Assembly: GCA_903860915.1 (NCBI GenBank)
Contig: CAIOSJ010000021.1
Location: forward strand, 124,001 to 188,000
DNA: 64,000 bases
Source: an uncultured Actinomycetes bacterium
GTDB taxonomy: Bacteria; Actinomycetota; Acidimicrobiia; Acidimicrobiales; RAAP-2
Direction of reading: 5' to 3'
This document shows positions 17,458-25,255 of this stretch, in pieces (the first letter of the stretch is position 1; every line of letters begins with the position of its first letter). Below the pieces are notes generated by a model. It saw only the letters and a list, made by a program, of their open reading frames with translations, did not search any database and was not told the origin of the DNA. Made by a program: the position numbers and the translations under genes.

Positions 17458-18758
17458 GGCCCGAAGGCGTGACTTCCACGCTGTCGCTCCACCCGAATTT
17501 CGCCCTTGTCGATATCCAAACCACGACCCACCGCCGAGCGACCATATCGAGCACGAATTTCATCAATTGCATCACGCAACGCCGATCGATCGGCCTGGAT
17601 GACTCGAGAGAAGTCCGCCACACTCGCTTCAGTGTCCACATTGAAACTCATTTGCACGCTGGCACCACCCCGCTCCGAGAGGTTCGAGGCGGTCACGCCA
17701 AAGAGTCGAACCGCTCCTCGAAGAGACACCGAATCCATGAGGGCCAGGGCAATGGCCTCGATGGCTTCTTCGTCATCCAATCCAAAATTGACAGTTTGCG
17801 AGCGACGCATTGAAGTCATATCGTCAAACTTAATAACCACCGAAATCGTTCGAGCCACGGTCGAATTAGAACGTAGCGTTCGGGCCACAACGGCACTGTG
17901 CCGTCGACAATGCCGACGAAGTTCGTCCGGCTCAACCACTGAAACGGCAAAAGTTTCTTCGTGCCCTACGGACTTCGTCACGCGATCAACCGAGACTGGT
18001 CGGGGATCATCCCCCTTCGAAAAGCCAATCAAAGTAGTGGCGGCGGAACGGCCGAGGTGCGCAGCCAAGTACGTTGGATCGACTGCGACGAGGTCTCGAA
18101 CGTAGCGCAAACCGAGACCCTCGAGTTTCTTAGAGGTAGCCGGTCCTACTCCCCAGAGTGCTCGAACTGGCAGTGTGTCGAGCAGGTGACGCTCCAATCT
18201 TGAATCAACCCATAGAACTTCCGGCCCTGGAACCAGAACGCCATTTTCCACCTTCGGCTTCGCCCGCTTGCTTCCAAATTTCGCGAAGAGTTTGTTCTTT
18301 GCGACACCAATGCCACAGTTGAGACCTTGTTCATCGCGCAAACGCGAGTGGATCACACGAGCAACCGTCATGGGCTCAGCATCGAGGCGTCGCAATGATG
18401 AGAGATCACAAAATACTTCGTCAAGACCCAGAGGTTCGTAGGCGGGGGTGATGTCGCTGATAATCGAATGGAATTTCTGCGAATAGAACTCGTAGCGATC
18501 GAATCGACCCGGCAGGATGATCAAGTCCGGGCACAAGCGACGCGCCACCAAACTCGGCATAGCGCTCGTGATGCCGTGCCGGCGAGCTTCGTAACTAGCA
18601 CTGGCGATAACGCCTCGGTCTCCGCCTCCCCCGACGGCTACGGCTTTACCCCTCAACTTTGGATCATCAAGAATCTCGACCGAAGCGAAAAATGCGTCCA
18701 GATCGACGTGAAGTACCGGGGCCTCGCGGAGTGTCGGATTGCTAGCGGGAGAAATCAA
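17427..18758 (-). CDS. dinB: DNA polymerase IV (Y family)
   Basis: A 443-residue translesion polymerase. Palm motif HVDLDAFFASVE (D19), nucleotide-binding YEARRHGITSAMP, the catalytic pair in PLGLDEVFCDLS, the HhH region RALWGVGPATSKKLEGLG and the little-finger domain (YRR-less, VTKSVGHEETF onward) are all present. No beta-clamp motif is obvious at the C-terminus. The start is uncertain: the first in-frame ATG (18830) would overlap the upstream deacetylase by 89 nt, so I chose TTG 18758, which overlaps it by 17 nt. It is the last gene of the lysM-nrdR-PIG-L-dinB run behind a LexA-controlled promoter at 20407-20451, fitting DNA-damage induction. Confidence 0.9.
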   Translation of the reverse strand: MISPASNPTLREAPVLHVDLDAFFASVEILDDPKLRGKAVAVGGGGDRGVIASASYEARRHGITSAMPSLVARRLCPDLIILPGRFDRYEFYSQKFHSIISDITPAYEPLGLDEVFCDLSSLRRLDAEPMTVARVIHSRLRDEQGLNCGIGVAKNKLFAKFGSKRAKPKVENGVLVPGPEVLWVDSRLERHLLDTLPVRALWGVGPATSKKLEGLGLRYVRDLVAVDPTYLAAHLGRSAATTLIGFSKGDDPRPVSVDRVTKSVGHEETFAVSVVEPDELRRHCRRHSAVVARTLRSNSTVARTISVVIKFDDMTSMRRSQTVNFGLDDEEAIEAIALALMDSVSLRGAVRLFGVTASNLSERGGASVQMSFNVDTEASVADFSRVIQADRSALRDAIDEIRARYGRSAVGRGLDIDKGEIRVERQRGSHAFGPQAEGVNDSQ

Positions 18759-19449
18759 GGTGGCGAAACGACTCTCCGCAGGCGATGCCCACCTCGCGAC
18801 CGGCCTGCTGCGCCCGCGCCCGCACCGCATTTCTGACCCACTCGGGGTCTTCGCTCAATTGCGACTCGTGAGCCAAAACCGCCAAGATCTTTTTCTCGAT
18901 GCCCACCGAAATATCAACAATGACGTCTGGCTCGTGAGTTCCGGAGAGCAAAAGCGTGTCAACGTGATGCATGTCACCAGAATCGGGAAAATACAGCGGC
19001 ATAGCCGCCGCTGGAGCGACCGCGTCGACCAATGCCCATCCCAGTTCTCGGTGATCACGATGATTCACGTACACCCCGTCAAAAAAGGTGGCGGTGGGGT
19101 CGGGGCCCAGCACTACCTCGGGGCGCAGTCGCCGAATAATTGCGACCAAACGTTCTCGTAAGTGACTGTCATTCGACACATCTCCGTCGGCGTAGCCCAA
19201 CGATTCGACACTCGCCGCACCCAGTAATTCGGCAGCGAGGCCTAGCTCGCGAGCTCGTAGGGCTCGTAACTCGGCAATATTGACCTTGGGATCGCCAGAG
19301 CCTTTCGCCCCATCGCAGGCCGTCACAATGTGCACCAAGGCTCCATCGGCGGCGAAAGCAGCCAGTGCTCCTCCCGCGGCAACATCGGCGTCATCGGGGT
19401 GTGCGTACACCGCCAGAACTATTCGCGGGTGCAGATCTAGCTTCTTCAT
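18742..19449 (-). CDS. PIG-L family zinc deacetylase (MshB-like)
   Basis: A 235-residue N-deacetylase of the PIG-L/LmbE family, zinc enzymes that remove acetyl groups from N-acetylglucosamine-type substrates. The zinc ligands are seen in YAHPDDADVAAGG (H17, D20) and VNHRDHR (H130, with H133 nearby). Family relatives include MshB (mycothiol synthesis) and Mca (mycothiol conjugate amidase), so a low-molecular-weight-thiol or detoxification role is possible but not shown. ATG 19449 overlaps the nrdR stop by 1 nt (TGATG), and the 3' end overlaps dinB, so it should be co-expressed with both. Confidence 0.85.
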   Translation of the reverse strand: MKKLDLHPRIVLAVYAHPDDADVAAGGALAAFAADGALVHIVTACDGAKGSGDPKVNIAELRALRARELGLAAELLGAASVESLGYADGDVSNDSHLRERLVAIIRRLRPEVVLGPDPTATFFDGVYVNHRDHRELGWALVDAVAPAAAMPLYFPDSGDMHHVDTLLLSGTHEPDVIVDISVGIEKKILAVLAHESQLSEDPEWVRNAVRARAQQAGREVGIACGESFRHLDFSR

Positions 19450-19922
19450 CACTGGGGCTTAGATTTTGGCGCAGTCGTCTTTTCCAACATTCGAACTTCT
19501 CGAGCAAAATCATCCGCACCTTCAAAACCTTTGTACACGGACGCAAACCGCACGTAGGCCACGGCATCTACTTGTCGCAAAACCTCGAGAGTGCTTAAGC
19601 CGACTTCTTCACTCGTGGCATCTCGATTGAGCAGCCGCATTTCTTCCTCCACCGCCAGGGCGAGGGCATCAATTGATTCATCATCTACCGGACGGTTCTT
19701 GCAGGCGGATCGAATACCGCGAACTATTTTCGTTCGATCAAAAGATTCACGCTCACCTGATCGCTTCAGCACAAACAAGCCAACTTCTTCGATTCTCTCA
19801 AAAGTTGTATAGCGCTGATTGCATACAGCGCACTCTCGCCGCCGTCGGATTGCTACGCCGTCTTCCGCCAGACGAGAATCTACAACTCGATCGTCATCGG
19901 CTGAACAAAAAGGACACTTCAC
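19449..19922 (-). CDS. nrdR: transcriptional repressor NrdR
   Basis: A 157-residue nucleotide-sensing repressor of ribonucleotide reductase genes. The zinc ribbon has C3-PF-C6 and C31-AV-C34, followed by RRRRECAVCNQRYTTFER. The ATP-cone domain runs from about residue 48 to 138 (LFVLKRSGERESFDRTKIVRGI, VAYVRFASVYKGF). The start is GTG 19922, 29 nt after the LysM gene stop. Placing nrdR in a transcript led by a LexA-controlled promoter would link dNTP supply to DNA damage. A separate nrdR promoter cannot be excluded. Confidence 0.95.
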   Translation of the reverse strand: MKCPFCSADDDRVVDSRLAEDGVAIRRRRECAVCNQRYTTFERIEEVGLFVLKRSGERESFDRTKIVRGIRSACKNRPVDDESIDALALAVEEEMRLLNRDATSEEVGLSTLEVLRQVDAVAYVRFASVYKGFEGADDFAREVRMLEKTTAPKSKPQ

Positions 19923-19951
19923 ATAGCAACGCTAGCCCACGACCTCCAAAA

Positions 19952-20389
19952 TTACGGGACAATGATGTGCTCACCGGGAAGAACTACGTCAGAGCCAACC
20001 TCTTGTTCTAAGACCCTCTGGACACCTGCGGGGTCATTCGGATTAATTAGACGTGCAATCGAAGCCATAGTGTCACCACTTTGAACCGTGTAGGAAACTC
20101 CAGATGAAAGGTTTCCGGTAGCCGCGCTGTCGCCCGAAAGGCCCGTAACTGACGTGCCGCCAAAGGCCACACTGGGCCATACGAGCAGAGCAAGAATAGA
20201 GACGGAACCCACGATCAACATCGTTCGACGAAGCAGAGCTTGCTTACGCTCCCTTCGTTGGCGCCTTTCTGATATTGACAAGCCAGTGCGGTACCGAGGG
20301 GCTTCAACCGGTGCATCCAAGAGTCTGAGGTGACTCGCTCGTGTGTACATCATTTCCCATTCGCTTGCTTCAATTTCTGCGATTGCCAT
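19952..20389 (-). CDS. LysM membrane protein, candidate SOS cell-division inhibitor
   Basis: A 145-residue protein with a basic cytoplasmic part (ERRQRRERKQALLRR), one membrane span (about residues 56-77) and a C-terminal LysM domain (SYTVQSGDTMASIARLINPND) that binds peptidoglycan. This layout and the place beside lexA match the YneA / DivS / ChiZ-like SOS division suppressors of Gram-positive bacteria, although sequence identity cannot be checked here. ATG 20389 follows AGGAG by 7 nt; a GTG just before it is less well placed. The promoter has one LexA box in the -35/-10 spacer and another just downstream, so strong repression without damage is expected. Confidence 0.8.
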   Translation of the reverse strand: MAIAEIEASEWEMMYTRASHLRLLDAPVEAPRYRTGLSISERRQRRERKQALLRRTMLIVGSVSILALLVWPSVAFGGTSVTGLSGDSAATGNLSSGVSYTVQSGDTMASIARLINPNDPAGVQRVLEQEVGSDVVLPGEHIIVP

Positions 20390-20406
20390 CACTCGGCTCC
20401 TTTATT

Positions 20407-20420
20407 CGAACACTTGTTCG
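20407..20420 (-). promoter_or_regulatory. LexA box, downstream copy, lysM promoter
   Basis: CGAACACTTGTTCG matches the actinobacterial SOS consensus CGAAC-N4-GTTCG at all ten fixed positions. It starts a few bases beyond the -10 element on the minus strand and so covers the probable transcription start. It is identical to the copy at 20432-20445. Confidence 0.92.
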
Positions 20421-20422
20421 TA

Positions 20423-20451
20423 AGAATAGACCGAACACTTGTTCGTGTCAA
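20423..20451 (-). promoter_or_regulatory. SOS promoter of lysM-nrdR-PIG-L-dinB with LexA box in the spacer
   Basis: On the minus strand a perfect -35 TTGACA (20451-20446) is followed by a 17-nt spacer and -10 TATTCT (20428-20423). The spacer contains the LexA box CGAACACTTGTTCG (20432-20445). LexA bound here and at 20407-20420 should block RNA polymerase fully. This is the clearest promoter in the window. Confidence 0.9.
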
Positions 20452-20479
20452 GAAAATATGTGGACAGTGGCAAATAGAC

Positions 20480-21835
20480 CTATTCGCTCGAGCTAAGGAT
20501 GCGACCAACCCGGCCAAAACTGGCTAGATCTGACCTTGTTGGCCGGCTTTGACGCAATTCAAGGGTGGCCTCGCCTATCGTACGCACCAAACGAATGCGA
20601 TGACGAAGAACCATTGAGGCGCATTGTTGACTCAAGGCGAGTGAAGGATGATCGTGAGAATCCGTTACCTGACCATCCGTCACCCAGACTATGGGCTCGT
20701 TGTTCCTTCGACGAGTTAGGGCCCAACGGAGTACCGGGCCATCGACCCCATTTCCTACGTTGCCCGATGGTACTTTGGCGACGCGAAAACCATTCTCAGC
20801 AATGATCCAAGCGTTTGCGGTGCCATCGACAGAGCCAGGCCGATGACTATATCCAAGGACACAAGCTCCCGGTATTTCGGAGAGCAGCCGAGTCAGATCA
20901 GTCTCCGGAATATCCATCGAACCAGACTGATCAATAACAACAATTCCACTTGGCGACCGACGATTTCGAATGAACGCCCGCTGTTGCGGATCCGTGAGGA
21001 GACGGCTCGGATACCGCAACGCCGTCCCGGAGGTTTCAGCGCGGGGTCGAACATTCACACGCGGCGCCAGACTTGGAAGGGACGGCACATCTTCAGCGAA
21101 GATCAAACTTGCGAATACCCCGGACGGTGCTCGGCGGCCACCTGGCTCGAGTGAGCGTCGGAACTTGCCAAGCTCGTCAACTGAAGTAGGAACAAGCGAA
21201 TGCGATGCCGAACTAATTAGTCGCGCGAGCGGAAGTGTGAACTTGGCACAGCCCATAGGGAGCTGCTCGACGTCGTCCTCAAGACGATCGGTTGATCCGA
21301 GAAGTGAAGTTGGAGTGGCGGCAGCCATAGCCAAAGCTCGACGTCGAATTGCATTCAAGGGTCGAATCCACTCGGGTCTTACTTTTCGCACACCTCGTAG
21401 AAACGGTTTTTCTCCACCGGTTTCCAGGATGGCTATGAGAAAACATACGGCCTCACCCCACGATTCGCCGTGAGCAACCTTCTCCCCCGCCGTACGCTCC
21501 GAGCCATCTGTTAAGAGATCTGTGTTGAATCCCATTCGCGACAGCAACTGATTAATCCGAAATTCTTCAGCGCATTCAGCGGCTCGCTGTGAAATATCTG
21601 GATCGGTACTTCGAATTGCCACGTCGTGCGGCGACACCCGTAGATGCACCAACTCGTGAGCCCTGACTACGCGATCGAGCTCGGACGTACCAAGTGGAAC
21701 CTCAATTCGTCGATTCAAAAAATCACACGATGCACGCCCACGAGTAGCCGAACCAATATCCACCGACCAGGTCGACATTACGAACTGGTCATTGCGACCA
21801 GTGACTAGTTCTGGGTAGATGGCAGAGCGCCTCAC
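20480..21835 (-). CDS. metallopeptidase-like / VWA-domain protein (DUF2201-like)
   Basis: A 451-residue protein joining two parts. The N-terminal half has an HExxH zinc motif, H60-E-L-V-H64 in VVRAHELVHLRVSP, with E90/E91 in EEFRINQLL as a possible third ligand, as in the putative metallopeptidase domain paired with VWA-like DUF2201 proteins. The C-terminal part is a VWA domain with the MIDAS motif D302-Q-S304-G-S306 (IVVIDQSGSMD) and later VWVTDGQVTD. The GTG start overlaps the ATPase stop by 4 nt. MoxR-type ATPases act as chaperones for VWA partners, so the pair probably forms a machine remodelling or cutting a target protein. It shares the lexA divergent control region. The target is unknown. 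Confidence 0.8.
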   Translation of the reverse strand: MRRSAIYPELVTGRNDQFVMSTWSVDIGSATRGRASCDFLNRRIEVPLGTSELDRVVRAHELVHLRVSPHDVAIRSTDPDISQRAAECAEEFRINQLLSRMGFNTDLLTDGSERTAGEKVAHGESWGEAVCFLIAILETGGEKPFLRGVRKVRPEWIRPLNAIRRRALAMAAATPTSLLGSTDRLEDDVEQLPMGCAKFTLPLARLISSASHSLVPTSVDELGKFRRSLEPGGRRAPSGVFASLIFAEDVPSLPSLAPRVNVRPRAETSGTALRYPSRLLTDPQQRAFIRNRRSPSGIVVIDQSGSMDIPETDLTRLLSEIPGACVLGYSHRPGSVDGTANAWIIAENGFRVAKVPSGNVGNGVDGPVLRWALTRRRNNEPIVWVTDGQVTDSHDHPSLALSQQCASMVLRHRIRLVRTIGEATLELRQSRPTRSDLASFGRVGRILSSSE

Positions 21836-22566
21836 GACTCCTCCAAGCGACCAATTCGCAAAGCGTCGAGAAAGGATGTCGATCGTTGCGAACCCAGCAA
21901 AAGTTGAGCGGCCCGCTCGGCACCGTGCTCACGGCGTAAAACATCGAAGGCGTAGAAAGTTCGAAGTGATATTCGCCGATCCATCTCCGCCAAGGAACTC
22001 GACATCGCCGGTGCACGTAGGTCAACGCTCAATCTTTCGACGCTTGATGGATGGGGTCGGTCAATCCGTATGGCGACCGGAAAACGATCACGCAAGGCCC
22101 GAGGGATTTCTTCGAGAGTTTCGCTATTGGTCGTCATAACGGCAACGAAACCCTTGGCCGGCTGCACCACATCGCCAGTTTCGGGATTTCGCCACTGCGC
22201 CGAACCGTCGGTATCAGTCATGGCAAGAAGAAGGCTGAGGACGTCGCCAGCGGCTCTATCAACTTCGTCAACAACCAAGCGGCCCCCGCGGGCGCCATCT
22301 CCGCGCCACGCTCGAATTGCGGGTCCTTCGAGCCACTCCCAACGACCCTCTCCCCTCGGCATCCACGAGCCCGTTATGTCTGCGGTCGTCAAATCCTCAG
22401 TGCATATCAAGCGTTCCGCCACTGAGTGAGCAGAGAGCCCGCTACGCAATGCGGCAAAGGTTTTGCCCGTACCTGGTGGACCGTAAAGAATGATCCGATC
22501 GAGCCCGGAGGTCAGTACGTCTGCAAAATCCTGCCAACACGGTGCAATTGAGAAATAGTCGGACAT
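21832..22566 (-). CDS. MoxR-type AAA+ ATPase
   Basis: A compact 244-residue AAA+ ATPase. Walker A is GPPGTGKT (29-36), Walker B is LVVDEVD with D100-E101, sensor 1 is N147 in VMTTNSE, and ALRDRFPV carries the arginine-finger region. The insert GEGRWEWLEGPAIRAW is typical of MoxR/RavA-like proteins that load VWA partners. ATG 22566 is preferred because AAAGG lies 7 nt upstream; the frame opens 24 nt earlier without such a site. It is the first gene of a two-gene operon with the metallopeptidase-VWA gene and is divergent from lexA. The LexA box at 22623-22636 lies 57 bp upstream, consistent with SOS control. Confidence 0.87.
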   Translation of the reverse strand: MSDYFSIAPCWQDFADVLTSGLDRIILYGPPGTGKTFAALRSGLSAHSVAERLICTEDLTTADITGSWMPRGEGRWEWLEGPAIRAWRGDGARGGRLVVDEVDRAAGDVLSLLLAMTDTDGSAQWRNPETGDVVQPAKGFVAVMTTNSETLEEIPRALRDRFPVAIRIDRPHPSSVERLSVDLRAPAMSSSLAEMDRRISLRTFYAFDVLRREHGAERAAQLLLGSQRSTSFLDALRIGRLEES

Positions 22567-22622
22567 CGTACGCCTTTCGTTCAGGGGCAACGCAACGGTC
22601 GCGCGAAGTGTGAAAAGTAAAA

Positions 22623-22636
22623 CGAACAGGTGTTTG
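22623..22636. promoter_or_regulatory. LexA box, lexA-distal (near-consensus)
   Basis: CGAACAGGTGTTTG differs from CGAAC-N4-GTTCG at one fixed base. It touches the proposed lexA -35 element on one side and lies 57 bp upstream of the divergent ATPase start, so it could serve both genes. Confidence 0.75.
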
Positions 22637-22662
22637 CTTCATGGCTGAGGACTTGATAGATT
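22634..22662 (+). promoter_or_regulatory. candidate lexA promoter
   Basis: TTGCTT (22634-22639), a 17-nt spacer and TAGATT (22657-22662) form a plausible sigma-70 promoter that lies exactly between the two LexA boxes. Neither hexamer is strong, so this assignment rests mainly on position. Confidence 0.5.
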
Positions 22663-22663
22663 A

Positions 22664-22677
22664 CGAACAACTGTTCG
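22664..22677 (+). promoter_or_regulatory. LexA box, lexA-proximal
   Basis: CGAACAACTGTTCG matches all fixed bases of the actinobacterial SOS box. It begins 1 nt after the candidate -10 and 31 nt before the lexA ATG, the expected place for autorepression. Confidence 0.93.
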
Positions 22678-22694
22678 ATACAAGCGAGGTTTAT

Positions 22695-23327
22695 ATGGCT
22701 GAAGTACTCACCCCCACCCGACGAGAAATTCTCGACTTCATCGTTGCGTGTCAGAGGGAGCGAAACTACCCACCTACAGTCCGAGAGATAGGCAATCACG
22801 TCAACCTCGCACCGGCCACAGTTCACACGCACATCCAAGTTCTCGTCGCGGCTGGTTACATAGAAAAGAACCCCCAACAACCTCGTACTTTGACCGTCCA
22901 CTACGACGCCGCTCCCGCAACTGGGGAAATTACTTCAATTGGGTCGTCGCGAGAAATTCCCTTCGTCGGCGACGTAGCAGCAGGGGTTGGAACACTGGCC
23001 GAAGAGTCTGCGTACGAACTCATCTCTCTTCCCGAGCAATTTGCCGGACGAGGAGAGAGCTTCATGCTTCAAGTACGTGGCGACTCCATGATTAACGCGG
23101 GAATACTCCCCGGAGACTTCGTTGTGGTGCAGCGACAAGAGACTGCTCTCCAGGGCGAGATCATTGTGGCCGGGATTCACGACGGAGAGGCGACCGTGAA
23201 GCGATACTTCCCTCAAGGGCGTCGAGTCATCCTCAAACCCGAAAATGACTCCATGGAGCCAATGGAGTTTGATGCTGATGAAGTCTCCATAATCGGTAAG
23301 GTCATATCTGTACTTCGGAGTTACTGA
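22695..23327 (+). CDS. lexA: SOS response repressor LexA
   Basis: A 210-residue repressor with self-cleaving peptidase domain. The winged helix-turn-helix (TPTRREILDFIVACQ, PPTVREIGNHVNLAPATVHTHI) occupies residues 6-60. The cleavage site is A96-G97 in VGDVAAGVG, with catalytic S131 (VRGDSMINAGI) and K169 (EATVKRYF). ATG 22695 is chosen because GAGG ends 5 nt upstream and the LexA box at 22664-22677 must lie outside the gene; an earlier in-frame start at 22641 would put the operator inside the coding region. RecA-nucleofilament-induced cleavage would release the lexA, ATPase-VWA and lysM-dinB promoters together. Confidence 0.97.
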   Translation: MAEVLTPTRREILDFIVACQRERNYPPTVREIGNHVNLAPATVHTHIQVLVAAGYIEKNPQQPRTLTVHYDAAPATGEITSIGSSREIPFVGDVAAGVGTLAEESAYELISLPEQFAGRGESFMLQVRGDSMINAGILPGDFVVVQRQETALQGEIIVAGIHDGEATVKRYFPQGRRVILKPENDSMEPMEFDADEVSIIGKVISVLRSY

Positions 23328-23375
23328 GATCTTTTTACAACCACTCACTGCTCACGCCCAGCGCTTAAAAGAAAA

Positions 23376-24425
23376 TCAATTTAAATAATCCCGAAGCGTT
23401 CGGTCGAAGTCAGCCAACTCACTTTCGGTCACGTATTCGTCACTACGGTGCGCCAGCAAGGGATCACCGGCTCCAAAGTTCACAGCGGGAATTCCTAGTT
23501 GGGCAAAGGTGGCTACGTCAGTCCAGCCAACTTTTGCCCGAGCCGGTAACGCCACGAGGGGAAGCAGGCGAGATATCTCCTCGTTCGCAAGGTGAGGTTG
23601 GGCTGGTGGAGCCCAATCGAGAACTGTGACGACATCGCCTTCGTGAAGAACTGACTGCAGCATCTCTGTTAGGTGGTTCGTCGCTTCGTCCTCATCTCGT
23701 CCCGGCGCCACCCGATAATTCAAGGTAACTGACGAGTAATCAGGCACGACATTGCTCGCCACACCACCTTCCACCAGTACCGCCTGCAATTGCTCTTGAA
23801 ATTCGAGTCCATCAACCATTACCGAGAGCGGTTCGTAGCGGGAAACTACTTCCAGGATTTGCCCGAGGCGATGAATAGCATTGACGCCCGTCCACGGTCG
23901 GGCGGTATGTGCTCGAGCACCCGATACTTCAATCTTGACTCGCATGGAGCCTTGGCAACCTGCTTCGATGGTGCCTCCGGTCGGCTCAGCAACGATGGCA
24001 ACATCACCGCGGAGCAGGTCGGGTCGCGCTGCAGCAATCTCGAGTAGCCCAGACTCCGCACGAGAAATCTCCTCTCGCGCGTAAAAAATCCATGACGTCT
24101 CTACTCTTCGTTGATCACTTTCTTGAGCCTGAGCCAGCATCACAGCCAAAGAACCCTTCATGTCGCAGGCCCCTAAGCCGATAAGCCTTTCGCTCGTCAA
24201 TTCGACGCGTTCAGGATTACCAGGGACGGTATCGAGATGACCCGCAATCAGAACCCTTTTCATTCTCGAACCGGTGCTAGAAGCAACAACATTGTCACCG
24301 ATTCGAGTAACTGAGAGGTGTCCGGCTAGGCGAAGTCGCTGCTCGACGAAATCTGCAATCTCTTTCTCATTGCGACTAACCGAATTAATCACGACCAGGT
24401 CATGGGCAGCTTCGAGCAGGGTCAC
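23376..24425 (-). CDS. dapE: succinyl-diaminopimelate desuccinylase
   Basis: A 349-residue M20-family zinc hydrolase that releases L,L-diaminopimelate from its N-succinyl form. Metal motifs are AGHLDTVPGN, LGACDMKG and REEISRAESG, followed by VAEPTGG. The dimerisation domain (RVKIEVSGARAHTARPWTGVNAI) comes next, and the closing GAGDPLLAHRSDEYV carries the last ligand. The start is GTG 24425, overlapping the dapD stop by 4 nt (GTGA). It ends the long minus-strand dap run and converges on lexA with a 48-nt gap in which no clear terminator is visible. Confidence 0.93.
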   Translation of the reverse strand: MTLLEAAHDLVVINSVSRNEKEIADFVEQRLRLAGHLSVTRIGDNVVASSTGSRMKRVLIAGHLDTVPGNPERVELTSERLIGLGACDMKGSLAVMLAQAQESDQRRVETSWIFYAREEISRAESGLLEIAAARPDLLRGDVAIVAEPTGGTIEAGCQGSMRVKIEVSGARAHTARPWTGVNAIHRLGQILEVVSRYEPLSVMVDGLEFQEQLQAVLVEGGVASNVVPDYSSVTLNYRVAPGRDEDEATNHLTEMLQSVLHEGDVVTVLDWAPPAQPHLANEEISRLLPLVALPARAKVGWTDVATFAQLGIPAVNFGAGDPLLAHRSDEYVTESELADFDRTLRDYLN

Positions 24426-25246
24426 GTAGCAATTCCGTGATCGCGTAGTAGGGAATTCAGCGCCGTTTTATTGTGGCGCTCGCCTTCTTCCATTCGACGA
24501 ACCACAAGCACACAGGGGAGAAAAAACTCTCCACCCGGGTACTCGCGTCGTCGGCTCGCGTTCACCGCCACGCAATAGTCGGGGACGTAACCACGCGAAA
24601 TTTCCTCACCCGTCTCGGCATCAATAACAGGTATGGACGGATTGAGAATTGTTCCAGCACCCAGCACCGCCCCACGACCGACTCGCGCCCCATCGACGAT
24701 CATCGAACGGCTGCCGATGAACGCATCATCTTCGATTACCACAGGAACCGCGTTCGGAGGTTCGAGAACACCTCCGATACCCACGCCACCCGACAAGTGG
24801 ACATTTGCGCCTATTTGGGCGCAACTTCCAACGGTCGCCCAAGTGTCAACCATGGTGTTGGCTCCCACCCACGCACCAATGTTGACGTAGCTTGGCATGA
24901 GAATGACGCCAGGGCTAAGAAATGAGCCACGGCGTGCCGATGCGCCTGGCACCACCCGAACTCCACGTCGCTGAAAGTCAGTTTTCAAATCCAATTTATC
25001 GACGTACTCGAAGGGACCGACTTCGAATTTCTCGAGACCGCGTAGGCGAAAGAGCATCAGAATCGCACGTTTCACCCACTCGTACACCACAACGGCACCC
25101 GAATCTTCGATCTCCGCCACCCTGACGAGACCGTCATCTAACTGCGCAATAACTAGTTCGACGTCACGACGGGCTTCGACGTTGTCCGGGGTCAGGCTCG
25201 CGATGTCGTCAAACCAATTATTTATCCGCTGTTCAAGAGTGCTCAC
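24422..25246 (-). CDS. dapD: 2,3,4,5-tetrahydropyridine-2,6-dicarboxylate N-succinyltransferase
   Basis: A 274-residue left-handed beta-helix acyltransferase that adds succinyl from succinyl-CoA to tetrahydrodipicolinate. The hexapeptide region reads PSYVNIGAWVGANTMVDTWATVGSCAQIG, then NVHLSGGVGIGGVLEP and IIEDDAFIGSRS-like turns. Length and motifs resemble the E. coli-type enzyme (274 residues) rather than the longer mycobacterial DapD. GTG 25246 is preceded by AGGA at 7 nt, which overlaps the dapC stop. The 3' end overlaps dapE by 4 nt. Confidence 0.95.
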   Translation of the reverse strand: MSTLEQRINNWFDDIASLTPDNVEARRDVELVIAQLDDGLVRVAEIEDSGAVVVYEWVKRAILMLFRLRGLEKFEVGPFEYVDKLDLKTDFQRRGVRVVPGASARRGSFLSPGVILMPSYVNIGAWVGANTMVDTWATVGSCAQIGANVHLSGGVGIGGVLEPPNAVPVVIEDDAFIGSRSMIVDGARVGRGAVLGAGTILNPSIPVIDAETGEEISRGYVPDYCVAVNASRRREYPGGEFFLPCVLVVRRMEEGERHNKTALNSLLRDHGIAT

Positions 25247-25255
25247 GTAGTCATC

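Noticed and set aside
17427..18830. ATG start at 18830 for dinB
   Set aside because: It needs an 89-nt overlap with the upstream deacetylase gene and adds residues not seen in the family; TTG 18758 is more likely.
22641..22694. Earlier in-frame start for LexA at 22641
   Set aside because: It would place the perfect LexA box inside the coding region; ATG 22695 has a proper ribosome site.
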